Shown: positions 33,803 through 43,006, counted from the stretch's first letter. The stretch is 64,000 nucleotides of DNA from CBDBJK01 sp965206395 (GCA_965206395.1 CBDBJK010000020.1:1-64000), one strand, 5' to 3'. The notes: generated by a model from the letters alone, not told the origin. Numbers and translations: made by a program.

Positions 33803-34144
33803 ATGTTTATGAGGCTTTACACAGGCGACGACGGCCAATCGCATCTTGAGGAGCTTGATGTGGAATCAGGGCCAGCGAAATGGGCCAACATGCAGAAGGC
33901 CACGGGCATCATTTTTCGAAGCACAGATCCTCAAGGGAAGGATTCGGTGCAATGGCATACTGCGCCACGACGCCAATACTGCATCACGCTTTCCGGTGAA
34001 GTGGAAATAGGGTTGGGAGACAGGACAGTACATCATTTCGGAGCCGGAGACGTTATGCTGGCGGAAGACCTGACTGGTCAGGGTCACACCACGCGAGCCG
34101 TGGGCGACGTACCGCGCGTGGTAGCCTATATACCAGTGGAGTGA
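33803..34144 (+). CDS. Cupin-fold small protein
   Basis: The 113-residue protein has one cupin domain: VQWHTAPRRQYCITLSGEVEIGLGDRTVHHFGAGDVMLAEDLTGQGHTTRAVGDVPRVVAYIPVE. The first motif contains W-H but not the full metal set, and the second has GQGHTT with one His, so metal binding is uncertain. GAGGAG lies before the ATG at 33803, and a second ATG six bases on is possible. It is probably co-transcribed with the enoyl-CoA hydratase. Confidence 0.75.
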   Translation: MFMRLYTGDDGQSHLEELDVESGPAKWANMQKATGIIFRSTDPQGKDSVQWHTAPRRQYCITLSGEVEIGLGDRTVHHFGAGDVMLAEDLTGQGHTTRAVGDVPRVVAYIPVE

Positions 34145-34161
34145 AGTAATCACTCTAGCAA

Positions 34162-34763
34162 TCATCTGGTGATTGTCACGTTTCGCCATGTATTGCGCCA
34201 ACCACCTCTTCTAGCGACTATTGCCTGATTTTGCACCTCATAGAGGACTTCGGCATACTTTACAGCGAGGGGAGAGCCTGTGGCCTTCGCCAGACCTTCG
34301 TGAAGAATAAGCGCGTTTACCATCAAATCGCCGACAAATACGTACCGTAGGGCGCGTCCCAAGTCGTCAGTCTCAAAGAGGTCTGTCTCCAGAGATACTG
34401 TCATTCCTGCGACGACTTCTTTGTTACGTTCAAAGGCTTCCTTGCCAAATAGCTCCGTCCCTAAGATAGTGTGGTCGAGTTTGGGAGCGTCCACTCCGAT
34501 ATATCCTATATAAGCCGTTCTCCTTCGACTTCAACCTCAATGGTGTCGCCGCTGATGACGCGAACCACAGTGGCCTCGACCCCATTTTTGGGTCGAAAGC
34601 CTCTCAGGGGCGAGTTGGTCAGTATGCGGTCAGATGCCTTCACAGATTCCGCGACGTCTTCAGGGGCTTCTGGCGGCTCGTAATCCCCTGACCAAACCCA
34701 CGAAGGGACGCAGGCGGTAAGCGTCAAGAAAAGAAGTGTATATATAGCTGTCGTAGCTTCCAA
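34162..34763 (-). pseudogene. Thermonuclease (SNase-like) lipoprotein split by a frameshift
   Basis: The first frame (from 34763, TTG start) has a lipoprotein signal TLLFLTLTAC with lipobox LTAC, then VVRVISGDTIEVEVEGERLI before a stop at about 34506. The second frame continues with GYIGVDAPKLDHTILGTELFGKEAF, DDLGRALRYVFVGDLMVNALILHEGLAKA to 34162. Together they make a standard staphylococcal-nuclease-like domain (VISGDTIEV, YIGVDAPK and GRALRYV). A change of one or two bases in TTATATAGGATATAT breaks the frame. It is a pseudogene or a sequencing error in an AT-repeat; the intact product would be a cell-surface nuclease. Confidence 0.7.
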
Positions 34764-35066
34764 ACGCAGTCCATACTAAAATTTTCAATGCTCGTCGCCA
34801 ATTGGCAATTGATGCAGGTCCCCATCTTTCACTTCGATTTGACGAATTGGTCAGGTCGCAAGTATCCTACGTCGGAGTCTTATGCCCTGGTCAAGAATCG
34901 TTTTTAGAGCTCCGCGTCTCATTCGGCCTATCGATCCCATCAAGCCACAAGAGTTCGTGTCGTGGGCTGGCCCGGCTTGGCATCCACACTACAGGGGACG
35001 ACCTTGCGCGAGAATTACGCCAATGTATATAGCACTACGTGCTAACCTATAGCAGGAGAAGAGTGT
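34764..35066 (+). other. Non-coding stretch of about 300 bases
   Basis: No frame in this interval has a recognisable start, ribosome binding site and protein pattern. The right end carries AGGAGAAG before the gene at 35067. Confidence 0.4.
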
Positions 35067-36209
35067 ATGACTGGCAGCGCTATGATTAGCGGGACTTGCG
35101 ACGAGAGGTTTGCAAGAGTGCGTGATGTGTTCGAGGCAAATTTCGAGTCCGGGGCCGAGGTTGGAGCCTCTTTCGCCGCGACGGTCGAAGGCTCGTTTGT
35201 CGTTGATTTATGGGGCGGGCACAAAGATGCTGCTCGGACTCGTCCCTGGGAGCGCGACACCATAGTCAATGTCTGGTCCACCACGAAGGCCATGATCACG
35301 ACATGCGTTCATATGCTGGTCGATCGAAAGCTGTTAGACCTGGACGCCCCAGTCGCGAAATACTGGCCTGAATTCGCTCAGGCGGGTAAAGCAGACGTGC
35401 CAGTGCGATATATCCTCAGCCACAAGGCCGGACTCCCGGTCATCAGGGAGCGCCTGCCTACCGAAGCCTTCTACGACTGGGAACGCGTGGTGACGGCAAT
35501 TGCTGCACAGAAGCCGACCTGGGAACCTGGAACAAAGCACGGCTATCACTCGATGACCTTTGGCTATCTCGTGGGCGAGATCGTGCGTCGAATCACCGGC
35601 AAGACCATCGGAGCCTTCTTCCGTGAGGAGGTCGCAATGCCTTTGGGCGCGGACTTTCACATTGGGCTGGATGAGTGGGACGACAAACGCGTCGCCGAGA
35701 TGATTCCGCCGGTAATCAGCAGTTCCGAGGCGGCCAACCCCGAATCGGCTCTCTCGCAGATGATAACAAGCCCGCGGGTAAGACCGGACGTTCCTAACAC
35801 GAGGGCATGGCGTGCCGCCGAGATTCCGGCTGCGAACGGGCATGGAAACGCTCGCTCGATTGCCCGCGTGATGGCCGCGTTGGCCTGCTGGGGTCAGATT
35901 GGCAACGTTTATCTCATGCGTGAGTCCACTCTTCGAAATGCTATCGAAGAGCAGGCTAGCGGGCCAGACCTTGTGTTGGGCATACCCATGCGCTGGGGTC
36001 TAGGATACATGCTTGCCAGCGAGGACACGGCGTGGACGGCTCCAAACCCGAACACCTTCGGCCACGCGGGATGGGGTGGTTCGGTAGCCGTCGCAGATAT
36101 GGACGCGCAGGTTAGCTGGGCCTATGTCATGAACAAGATGGATGTCGGCACGACGGGCGACATTCGTTCGCAACGGTTGTCCAAAGCGCTGTACGACTCG
36201 CTAGAGTAG
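35067..36209 (+). CDS. Serine hydrolase of the class C beta-lactamase/EstB family
   Basis: The 380-residue protein has the family VIII esterase motif Ser71-Thr-Thr-Lys74 in VNVWSTTKAMITTCVHML and the Tyr-x-Ser motif in KHGYHSMTFGYLVGEIVRRITGK. The C-terminal part has FGHAGWGGSVAVADMDAQVSWAYVMNKM, where the HAGWGG block replaces the KTG box. Most such proteins are esterases or peptidases and not resistance enzymes. No signal peptide is seen, so it acts in the cytoplasm. GCAGGAGAAG precedes the ATG. Confidence 0.88.
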   Translation: MTGSAMISGTCDERFARVRDVFEANFESGAEVGASFAATVEGSFVVDLWGGHKDAARTRPWERDTIVNVWSTTKAMITTCVHMLVDRKLLDLDAPVAKYWPEFAQAGKADVPVRYILSHKAGLPVIRERLPTEAFYDWERVVTAIAAQKPTWEPGTKHGYHSMTFGYLVGEIVRRITGKTIGAFFREEVAMPLGADFHIGLDEWDDKRVAEMIPPVISSSEAANPESALSQMITSPRVRPDVPNTRAWRAAEIPAANGHGNARSIARVMAALACWGQIGNVYLMRESTLRNAIEEQASGPDLVLGIPMRWGLGYMLASEDTAWTAPNPNTFGHAGWGGSVAVADMDAQVSWAYVMNKMDVGTTGDIRSQRLSKALYDSLE

Positions 36210-36254
36210 GCCAACTTATAGACGAGACACACCGCATAGATCGAGAACTTTAAC

Positions 36255-37100
36255 CTAACGCCCCGGCCCTGGAGGGTTTGCCATCCACTGGCGGACTGTC
36301 GTGGCCCATACTCCGTCAACATTGCCATTTTCGATGTTAATCTGGAAATGGTCCCAGTCCTTCATTTCTATCGCTTCGACCGCGCCTGCCTCTTTCTTCA
36401 ACGCCGAAGTCATTTCCTCGAACTGCGGCTTCAGGTGAGGCAAATCGTTTTCTCCTATAGAAAGATAGAACGGGACTGTATTCCCTGAGACGTGACGAAT
36501 CGGGCTTGCGTCTCTAGCGTCTTCAGGCGAGTTGAAAAGATGGCTTCGTGATTCGCCTGTCATATCGACTGCTCCGCTCACCGGGAAGCAGCCCTTGATG
36601 ACATCTTCAGGAAGACCCTGTGCTTTGAGCGCATCCCTCTGAAGGGTTATCAGCGACGAGAGGTGTCCTCCCGCCGAATGCCCTCCGATGAAAATTCGGT
36701 TCGGATCGCCCCTGAAATTGGCTATGTTTTCATAGACCCACTTGAGCGCGCTCCGGCAATCGTCCGCTGGCTCAGGGTGCTTGAACTCAGGGGCCAGCCG
36801 ATAACCTATCGAAATAAAAATCGCCGGAAGGCATGTTACAGCCGGAGCCATGAACCCCATCCACTCCTTGTACCCATGAGTCCAGCCTCCTCCGTGAACA
36901 AAGATAAGCACAGGCACAGGCTCTGTAAATTCGTTGTCGGGGAGATAGAGGTCAAGAGCCTGATCTTCGTGCGGCCCGTAAGTAATGTCAAGCATCGCTC
37001 TAGCTCGCCCCAGAACTCCCTCTGAGAGCTTGAACGCAGTTTCTGAATACGCCTCGGCTTCGGAGGACATTGGAGGTTGCGGCCTTATGACCTTAGCCAT
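36255..37100 (-). CDS. Alpha/beta hydrolase (carboxylesterase/kynurenine formamidase-like)
   Basis: The 281-residue protein has the oxyanion motif VPVLIFVHGGGWTHGYKEW, the nucleophile elbow IFIGGHSAGGHLSSL, and later acid and His candidates in SIGENDLPHLKPQ and IEMKDWDHFQINIE. The DITYGPHEDQALDLYLPD N-terminus is typical of the BD-FAE and kynurenine formamidase subgroup. AAAGGAAAC lies before the ATG. It is the last gene of a three-gene minus-strand unit with a methyltransferase and a class A beta-lactamase-like protein. Confidence 0.85.
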   Translation of the reverse strand: MAKVIRPQPPMSSEAEAYSETAFKLSEGVLGRARAMLDITYGPHEDQALDLYLPDNEFTEPVPVLIFVHGGGWTHGYKEWMGFMAPAVTCLPAIFISIGYRLAPEFKHPEPADDCRSALKWVYENIANFRGDPNRIFIGGHSAGGHLSSLITLQRDALKAQGLPEDVIKGCFPVSGAVDMTGESRSHLFNSPEDARDASPIRHVSGNTVPFYLSIGENDLPHLKPQFEEMTSALKKEAGAVEAIEMKDWDHFQINIENGNVDGVWATTVRQWMANPPGPGR

Positions 37101-37145
37101 TATTACTCGTTTCCTTTCTCGATGATATGATTCGGACGAGAACCT

Positions 37146-37964
37146 TCAGTCGGTGCGCCATGAGATAAGCCCCTGTCGTCGAGGGCGTGCGCCTTTGATG
37201 ACGAAACCGTCGGGCGTCTCCGCAAGCAATTCAAGCGCGGCTTCCCGGTAGCGTTTATCTTGCTCTGTATCCGGCATCACCCACAAGAAACGTCTGCCTT
37301 GCTCTATCGCCTCATCTACGCTGTCGAACGTCTGAGGGCTGCCGACATCTAGCATCTCAACATCCGGGTATATTCCCATCTCCCAGAGGACTTGCAATAA
37401 TTCTGGCAGGGCAGGCATGTTTATTCGCTCCTCGCCATGCACGGCCTTCCAGAAAGGCGCGACGCGGGTGGGAGGCGATTCCATGAATAAGAATATAGCG
37501 ACGCGCTTCTTGGCGTGAGCAACGAGCTTGCCAAGGAATGGCTCTATTTCGGTCACCCCATACACGACGTGGGCGCAGATAATCATATCGGCGGGTTCTG
37601 TCTCAGCCTCATCCCATGTCGCCTGCACTATCGAGAGATTATCGATGCCTGCCTCCTTAGCGCCTTCCCTGAGTTGCTCAAGCATAGCGTCTGAAGGTTC
37701 CGCGACGGTCACATGCTTGCAGCGCAGCGCGAGCGGAAGCGCAAGCCTTCCCGCGCCGCCGCCTACGTCAAGCACAGTGGACTCTGGCCTGACCATTTTG
37801 AACAGCTTTTCCAGAACAGGGTCTTCGGTTCTGCGCGGGTCGGCCCTGAAATACGAGGCGCGCGAACTCCAGAAGTCGCCAGACGGCAATGAGTCACCTT
37901 GCGCTTTTATGGACTGCGCATGATGACTCTCTACCCTGTTTTTCCAATTATCAATCGCCGACAT
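37146..37964 (-). CDS. SAM-dependent methyltransferase
   Basis: The 272-residue protein contains the class I methyltransferase motif STVLDVGGGAGRLALPLALRCKHVTVAEPS, then LSIVQATWDEAETEPADMIICAHVVYGV. GGAGAGG six bases before ATG 37964 supports this start. The substrate is unknown. It lies between a penicillin-binding-like hydrolase and an esterase in one transcript. Confidence 0.88.
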   Translation of the reverse strand: MSAIDNWKNRVESHHAQSIKAQGDSLPSGDFWSSRASYFRADPRRTEDPVLEKLFKMVRPESTVLDVGGGAGRLALPLALRCKHVTVAEPSDAMLEQLREGAKEAGIDNLSIVQATWDEAETEPADMIICAHVVYGVTEIEPFLGKLVAHAKKRVAIFLFMESPPTRVAPFWKAVHGEERINMPALPELLQVLWEMGIYPDVEMLDVGSPQTFDSVDEAIEQGRRFLWVMPDTEQDKRYREAALELLAETPDGFVIKGARPRRQGLISWRTD

Positions 37965-37991
37965 TGAATCCTCTCCATCGCCACCCAATCT

Positions 37992-38852
37992 CTATTGTTT
38001 CAAAGCATTGTAACAATTGAGCGCAAGGCCGCCGAGCAGTTGGGCGGTCGCGGTATGACCGGGCGTACCGTCATGCAATTCTACTGGCACGTTTTCTGTG
38101 TATACGGTCAGGACACACAGAGGTTGGTCATTCTGGAATATGATGCCCGCGTCGTTGAAATTACGTGCGCCCGTGCCCGTCTTGTGTGCGACTCTCGCCC
38201 CGTGCGGAAGCATCGACGGCAGCCGAGTGTTCAGCTTCTGCCACAGCAGAATATCCAGTCCCAGCTTGCAAAGCTCAGGCGTGCAGCCCAATTTCGCGGC
38301 GGCGTCCACGTCAGTCGTGCCCTGGAGAATAAGCTCTAGAAGCAGGCCAACGTCGTTAGGCGTCGTGGCATTCGCGGCATCTACCGGGTGATTTCTGTCC
38401 ATTCCATTGGGCGGGATGCCATGTCTGTGAGTCGTGCCCTTCATGCCGATGGACTGGCACAGCGCATTGACGGCATCTAGCCCAACGAGGTCTGCAACAG
38501 TTCCCGTGCATGTGTTGTCGCTGACGATAATCATCATCGCCATGTGATCTCTGAGGGGAAGTATGAACCCAAGCTGAAGATGCTGGAAGACGCCGGAGTT
38601 GTTATCCTGATACTTGGCCTGTATGGGGATAGGCTGTTCAAGAGATAGCTTGCCCTCGTTGACGGCTTTGAGCGCGGTCATCAGGATAGCTATCTTGCGC
38701 GTGCTCGCCGACGGCACAACGACATCGCCGTTACGGTCGGCTGCTTCGCTTGTGCCAAGGTCTTTGAAATACCAACCCGTCTGAAATGGGTACTTGTCGC
38801 ACAGGTCATTCAAGGACTTGACCAGAGCTTCCGATCGCACTTGAGTCGCCAT
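37992..38852 (-). CDS. Class A beta-lactamase-fold serine hydrolase without the deacylating Glu
   Basis: The 286-residue protein shows all three boxes of the fold: Ser50-Thr-Arg-Lys53 (VPSASTRKIAILM), Ser111-Asp-Asn113 (IIVSDNTCTGTVADLVG) and Lys224-Thr-Gly (VAHKTGTGARNFNDAG). The omega-loop region reads GIPPNGMDRNHPVDAANATTPND, where I see no Glu at the place of Glu166, so efficient beta-lactam deacylation is unlikely. There is no signal peptide after ATG 38852, which follows GGAGGTAGG. A cytoplasmic esterase, amidase or peptidase role is more plausible than resistance. Confidence 0.85.
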   Translation of the reverse strand: MATQVRSEALVKSLNDLCDKYPFQTGWYFKDLGTSEAADRNGDVVVPSASTRKIAILMTALKAVNEGKLSLEQPIPIQAKYQDNNSGVFQHLQLGFILPLRDHMAMMIIVSDNTCTGTVADLVGLDAVNALCQSIGMKGTTHRHGIPPNGMDRNHPVDAANATTPNDVGLLLELILQGTTDVDAAAKLGCTPELCKLGLDILLWQKLNTRLPSMLPHGARVAHKTGTGARNFNDAGIIFQNDQPLCVLTVYTENVPVELHDGTPGHTATAQLLGGLALNCYNALKQ

Positions 38853-39090
38853 TGTCCTACCTCCATGAAATTCTCTCTCTGATTCACATCTTCCAATAAG
38901 GCCCATTATGGCATTTGGCGACTCTCAATGCCAAGTACACCAATAAGCATACGTTATATACGACACCCTGCGATAAGATTCTTGATTGCAAACGTCTCGT
39001 TGGCGGTGTATCCTTCTTTTCGAGAATCTGTCATAAGGGTTGCCGCTCTCTCCGCGATGGACGGCAACGTGTAACTGCATACCGATTACT

Positions 39091-39336
39091 ATGTCAATAC
39101 TACGTATCGTTGATTCACCATTAAGCTGGGCGATAGCCGGATTCGGCATAGGCCTGGGGCTTGGCGTAAACACCGCGTCAGTCTGGCTGCTGACGGCTGG
39201 CCTTGTTGGGTTTCTGGTCTACCTCGGTGTTCACGGGGAATCCGAGCAGGAGACCGAGGGCTGGCTGTTTGCCAGTGCGCCCGCGTTCATTCTGGCGTGG
39301 ATTGCTGGCTTTGTCGTGCATGGCCTGGCTTTCTGA
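39091..39336 (+). CDS. Small membrane protein, about 81 residues
   Basis: From ATG 39091 the frame encodes MSILRIVDSPLSWAIAGFGIGLGLG, SVWLLTAGLVGFLVYLGVHG and FASAPAFILAWIAGFVVHGLAF, three hydrophobic stretches likely to span the membrane, with an acidic loop ESEQETEG between the second and third. No good ribosome binding site is seen. It ends 51 bp before lutA and may belong to the lactate operon. No function is known. Confidence 0.55.
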   Translation: MSILRIVDSPLSWAIAGFGIGLGLGVNTASVWLLTAGLVGFLVYLGVHGESEQETEGWLFASAPAFILAWIAGFVVHGLAF

Positions 39337-39387
39337 ACTTTTCGTGTGCCGTGAGCCTGCGTTTGCCAGCGTTCTGGGAGTTGCCTC

Positions 39388-40158
39388 ATGAGTCAAAGCC
39401 CTCCTGCCGTCAAAGCGTCGCTTTTCGTGACCTGCATCATCGATCAGTTCTATCCAGAGGTCGGGGAGAGCGCAGTCCGTGTTCTCAGGCGATTGGGGGT
39501 AGACCTCGACTTCCCGAAAGGACAGACCTGCTGCGGGCAGCCTGCGTTCAACTCAGGCTTCTGGAGCGATGCAAAACCTTTGGCTAAACGATTTCTGAAG
39601 ACCTTTCGCGGAGAGCGATACATCGTCGTGCCATCAGGTTCCTGCGCCAGCATGGTGCGCATCTTCTATCCTGAGCTTCTTCACGATGAGCTTCAACTTC
39701 TGGGACAGGCTCAAGCGATGACTCCCAGAGTGTACGAGTTATCCGAGTTCATCGTGGACGTTCTGGGAATAACAGACCTTGGCCCATACATCAGCAAGAG
39801 CAAACCGGCAGTGAGTCGCAAGGTCACCTACCATGAAGCCTGCCATCTGAGGCGAGAGCTAGGAGTCACGACTCAACCAAGGACTCTGATGAACTCACTG
39901 CCGAATGTTGAGCTTGCGGAGATGGAGCAGAGCGACGTTTGCTGTGGCTTCGGTGGAACCTTCTCGGTCAAATACGCCGACATCTCCGGGGCTATACTCA
40001 AGGACAAGCTCGACAATATCCGTAGCACTGGCGCGGACACGCTCGTCGCCTGCGACAACAGTTGCCTCATGCACATCGCCGGAGGCATAGAGAAACAGGG
40101 CGATAAGGTGCGGCCCGTGCATCTGGCCCAGTTGCTTGACGAAGTCATCCAGTCCTAG
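39388..40158 (+). CDS. lutA: LutA/YkgE-type (Fe-S)-binding subunit of lactate utilisation
   Basis: The 256-residue protein has two CCG domains of the heterodisulfide reductase type, QTCCGQPAFNSGFW and SDVCCGFGGTFSVKY, with YHEACHLRRELGV and ACDNSCLMHIAGG. It matches LutA/YkgE in length and neighbours. With LutB and LutC it oxidises L-lactate to pyruvate, passing electrons to the chain. It lies directly before lutB (18 bp). Confidence 0.92.
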   Translation: MSQSPPAVKASLFVTCIIDQFYPEVGESAVRVLRRLGVDLDFPKGQTCCGQPAFNSGFWSDAKPLAKRFLKTFRGERYIVVPSGSCASMVRIFYPELLHDELQLLGQAQAMTPRVYELSEFIVDVLGITDLGPYISKSKPAVSRKVTYHEACHLRRELGVTTQPRTLMNSLPNVELAEMEQSDVCCGFGGTFSVKYADISGAILKDKLDNIRSTGADTLVACDNSCLMHIAGGIEKQGDKVRPVHLAQLLDEVIQS

Positions 40159-40176
40159 CTATCAGGTACGATTTTT

Positions 40177-41598
40177 ATGGAGCCAAAGACAAAAGAGTTT
40201 AACCAGGCCGCAGCTACCGCGCTGAACGACGAGAAGATTCAGCGGAACCTGCAAGGGCTGTACAATGGATTTCACCACGCCCGGATAGTGGCCGCGGACG
40301 CTACTCCAAACTGGGAGGAGTTGCGCGAGCAAGCCCGCGCCATCAAAGCCCACACCATAGAGAACCTCGACTACTACCTTGAGATGGTCGAGAAGAATGT
40401 GACCAGGGCCGGAGGCAAGGTGTTCTTCGCAAAGGACACCCACGCCGCGCAGCAGTACGTAATCGACCTCGCGCACGCCAGGGGCGTCAAGATGGTCATC
40501 AAGAGCAAGTCCATGGTGTCGGAGGAGATTGGCCTCAACAAGCGGCTCATTGAGGAAGGCATCGAACCGGTGGAGACCGACCTCGGCGAGTACATCATCC
40601 AGCTTGCCGATGAGACGCCTTACCATCTCATCGCTCCCGCCATCCACAAGTCGAGGGAAGAGGTCTCGGTCCTTTTTCAAGAGAAGCTGAACGCCCCGTT
40701 CTACGAGGAGATAACCGACCTTGCTGGCGAGGCTCGAAGGCAGTTGCGCGAGAAGTTTATCAACGCAGACATGGGCATCACGGGCGCGAATTTCCTCGTG
40801 GCTGAGACTGGCACGCTGACGCTTGTCACCAACGAGGGCAACGGGCGCATGAGCACTTCAATGCCAAAGATACACATCGCCATCGCCGGCATGGAAAGGG
40901 TCGTGCCCTCGATGGAAGACCTCGGCCTCTTTCTGCGTCTGCTCATACGCTCTGCCACAGGACAGCGGCTTTCCAGTTACGTCACCACCGTCACCGGCCC
41001 TAGGCAGTCCGACGAAGAGGATGGACCGGAAGAGTTCCATTTGATTATCGTGGACAACGGACGCTCGCGCTTGCTTGCCGACCCGCAGTTGCGCGAGGCG
41101 CTCAACTGCATACGCTGCGGTGCGTGCCTAAACACCTGTCCGGTTTATCGCAAGGTAGGCGGGCACGCCTATGGCTGGGTTTATTCTGGGCCAATTGGCG
41201 CGGTTATTTCTCCGATGCTGACCAGCCTGTCGGACGCAAAGGACTTGCCCCACGCCTCCAGCCTTTGTGGGGCCTGTCGAGAGGTTTGTCCCGTCAAGAT
41301 CAACCTCCCTCGGATGTTACTATACATGCGCAAAGAGCTGGCCGAAGGCGAAACGTACCCGCATGAAAAGAGCGTTTCACTATTCGAGAAGATGGCAATG
41401 AAAGGATGGCGGATGTCCGTCGCCAACACCTTCATGCTGGGCCTCGCGAACAGGGTTGGCCGGTTGCTGCAAAAGCCTCTGATGAGCGGAGGTAAAATTA
41501 CTAAACTGCCTCCGCCGCTGTCGGGCTGGACAAAGTACCGGACTTTTCCTACCCTATCATCCAGGCCCTTTCGCAAACGGTGGCGGAATGATGAGTAA
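40177..41598 (+). CDS. lutB: LutB/YkgF-type iron-sulfur protein of lactate utilisation
   Basis: The 473-residue protein has the N-terminal LUD domain (ITGANFLVAETGTLTLVTNEGNGRM) and two [4Fe-4S] clusters in CIRCGACLNTCPVYRKVGGH and CGACREVCPVKINLPRMLL. It is the core electron-transfer subunit of the LutABC complex. It starts 18 bp after lutA and ends 32 bp before lutC. Confidence 0.93.
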   Translation: MEPKTKEFNQAAATALNDEKIQRNLQGLYNGFHHARIVAADATPNWEELREQARAIKAHTIENLDYYLEMVEKNVTRAGGKVFFAKDTHAAQQYVIDLAHARGVKMVIKSKSMVSEEIGLNKRLIEEGIEPVETDLGEYIIQLADETPYHLIAPAIHKSREEVSVLFQEKLNAPFYEEITDLAGEARRQLREKFINADMGITGANFLVAETGTLTLVTNEGNGRMSTSMPKIHIAIAGMERVVPSMEDLGLFLRLLIRSATGQRLSSYVTTVTGPRQSDEEDGPEEFHLIIVDNGRSRLLADPQLREALNCIRCGACLNTCPVYRKVGGHAYGWVYSGPIGAVISPMLTSLSDAKDLPHASSLCGACREVCPVKINLPRMLLYMRKELAEGETYPHEKSVSLFEKMAMKGWRMSVANTFMLGLANRVGRLLQKPLMSGGKITKLPPPLSGWTKYRTFPTLSSRPFRKRWRNDE

Positions 41599-41630
41599 CT
41601 CAGTTGACCAGACGACTGCCGAGGGCTGAA

Positions 41631-42383
41631 ATGAACTCCCGCGACGAATTTTTCAGCAACATACGTCAGGCCCTTGGCCGGACATCAGCCACGCCATCAG
41701 TCGTCCCCGCTGAAGTTACGGCTCTATCGCAAGACGCCAAGTCTGTTGAGGCTCGTGTTGAATTGGTTAACAAATTTATCGAGGCCAACGCCGCCGAGCT
41801 TATGTCCCAGTTGCAGGATTCCGCAGCCCAGGCTGGCTGGAAGGTGAAGCGCGTGCCGTCTCTTCAAGATGCTGCCAGGCACATCGAAGCGCTAGCGCGA
41901 GACCTGGAGGCGCGCACCATTCTGCGCTCGACTCATCCTGTGCTGAAGCGTCTGGATATTGAAACCGCGCTGTCCGGCACAGGCATAGAGGTAGACCTGA
42001 TGGCTGCCGAAGAGGGCGCAGACGAGGCGCGGCGTAACGAGCAGCGCCCCAAGCTCAGGCAGCAAGTCATCGACGCCAGCATTGGCATAACAGGCGTGGA
42101 CTACGCCATCGCAGAGACAGGCACATGCGTGCTTTTGACCCGGAAGGGCGTAAGTCGTCTGGTGTCTCTTCTACCACCGGTGCATGTCGCTGTCGTCGAG
42201 CTTGGTCAGGTGTTGCCTAGCCTGGACGAACTTTTCACCCTGCGGCGATACGAGTTTCTGCACGAAAACCTTGGCAGCTACATGAGCCTTATTACTGGCC
42301 CAAGCCGCTCGGCAGACATCGAGTACACTCTCGTCACAGGCGTGCACGGCCCCGGCGAAGTCCATATGGTGCTCATAGGGTAG
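41631..42383 (+). CDS. lutC: LutC/YkgG-type protein of lactate utilisation
   Basis: The 250-residue protein is an LUD-domain subunit: MNSRDEFFSNIRQALGR N-terminus, IDASIGITGVDYAIAETGTCVLLTRKGVSRLVSLLPPVHVAVVELGQVLPSLDELF and SLITGPSRSADIEYTLVTGVHGPGEVHMVLIG. ATG 41631 fits the family start better than an ATG 27 bases earlier. It completes the lutABC operon. Confidence 0.92.
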   Translation: MNSRDEFFSNIRQALGRTSATPSVVPAEVTALSQDAKSVEARVELVNKFIEANAAELMSQLQDSAAQAGWKVKRVPSLQDAARHIEALARDLEARTILRSTHPVLKRLDIETALSGTGIEVDLMAAEEGADEARRNEQRPKLRQQVIDASIGITGVDYAIAETGTCVLLTRKGVSRLVSLLPPVHVAVVELGQVLPSLDELFTLRRYEFLHENLGSYMSLITGPSRSADIEYTLVTGVHGPGEVHMVLIG

Positions 42384-42410
42384 AAACCTCAGGCTCAACG
42401 CAGCCACTAG

Positions 42411-42439
42411 TTGACCTCGTTGGAAGGCGCTGCTACACT
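42411..42439 (+). promoter_or_regulatory. Sigma70-type promoter of the VOC gene
   Basis: TTGACC, 17-bp spacer, TACACT, 56 bases before ATG 42496. Spacer end and -10 match those of the promoter at 18510. Confidence 0.65.
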
Positions 42440-42495
42440 CAATTTCATATACGTGTAGGCGAAACACACACTGATTTAGGGTGAAGGAGGCAACA

Positions 42496-42966
42496 ATGGT
42501 CAAACCCAAACAGCTAGGACACCTGGTGCTGCGAGTGCGAGACCTGGACAAATCAGAGGAATTCTACAAGGACGTTCTAGGGCTTCACGTCACCAACAAG
42601 CGACCCGGCAGCATGGTGTTCCTGAGCGCAGGCGGCGATGCTTCCCACGAGCTTGCGCTAATCCCTGTAGGCGCTGAAGCGCCAGGCCCAGAGCAGAGTC
42701 GCGTTGGTCTTTACCACTTCGCCTGGGAGATGGAATCCTTCGAGGACCTCAAGAAGCTGTACCAGGAGATGAAGCAGAAGCAAGTCAACATCGGGGGCAT
42801 CGGCGACCACGGCGTATCAATCGGCGTATATTTCTTCGACCCCGATGGCAACGAGATCGAGGTGTTCTACGAAAGCCCCAAGGAGAGCTGGCCCGCTGAT
42901 GGCGACCTTTTCAGCGGCAAGTTCGGGCAAAGCCTCGAAGAGGAAGCTGCCGCGACGACCGCATAG
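42496..42966 (+). CDS. VOC (glyoxalase/extradiol dioxygenase) superfamily protein
   Basis: The 156-residue protein has two beta-alpha-beta-beta-beta modules: LGHLVLRVRDLDKSEEFYKDVLGLHV and RVGLYHFAWEMESFEDLKKLYQEM, ending YFFDPDGNEIEVFYE. His in GHLVLRV, His in LYHFAWEM and Glu in NEIEVF match the metal ligands of extradiol-type dioxygenases. AAGGAGGCAAC supports ATG 42496. It ends before a terminator shared with the convergent HpaB gene. Confidence 0.88.
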   Translation: MVKPKQLGHLVLRVRDLDKSEEFYKDVLGLHVTNKRPGSMVFLSAGGDASHELALIPVGAEAPGPEQSRVGLYHFAWEMESFEDLKKLYQEMKQKQVNIGGIGDHGVSIGVYFFDPDGNEIEVFYESPKESWPADGDLFSGKFGQSLEEEAAATTA

Positions 42967-43006
42967 GCAGCCCTTTGGCATAAAGCACATTCTTGGATTA
43001 AGAAGC

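Noticed and set aside
34802..35032. Gene of 76 residues on the plus strand
   Set aside because: There is no ribosome binding site and no protein-like pattern; other frames in the interval are equally open.
37992..38852. Antibiotic-resistance beta-lactamase
   Set aside because: There is no signal peptide and no Glu166 equivalent, and the neighbours are metabolic genes.
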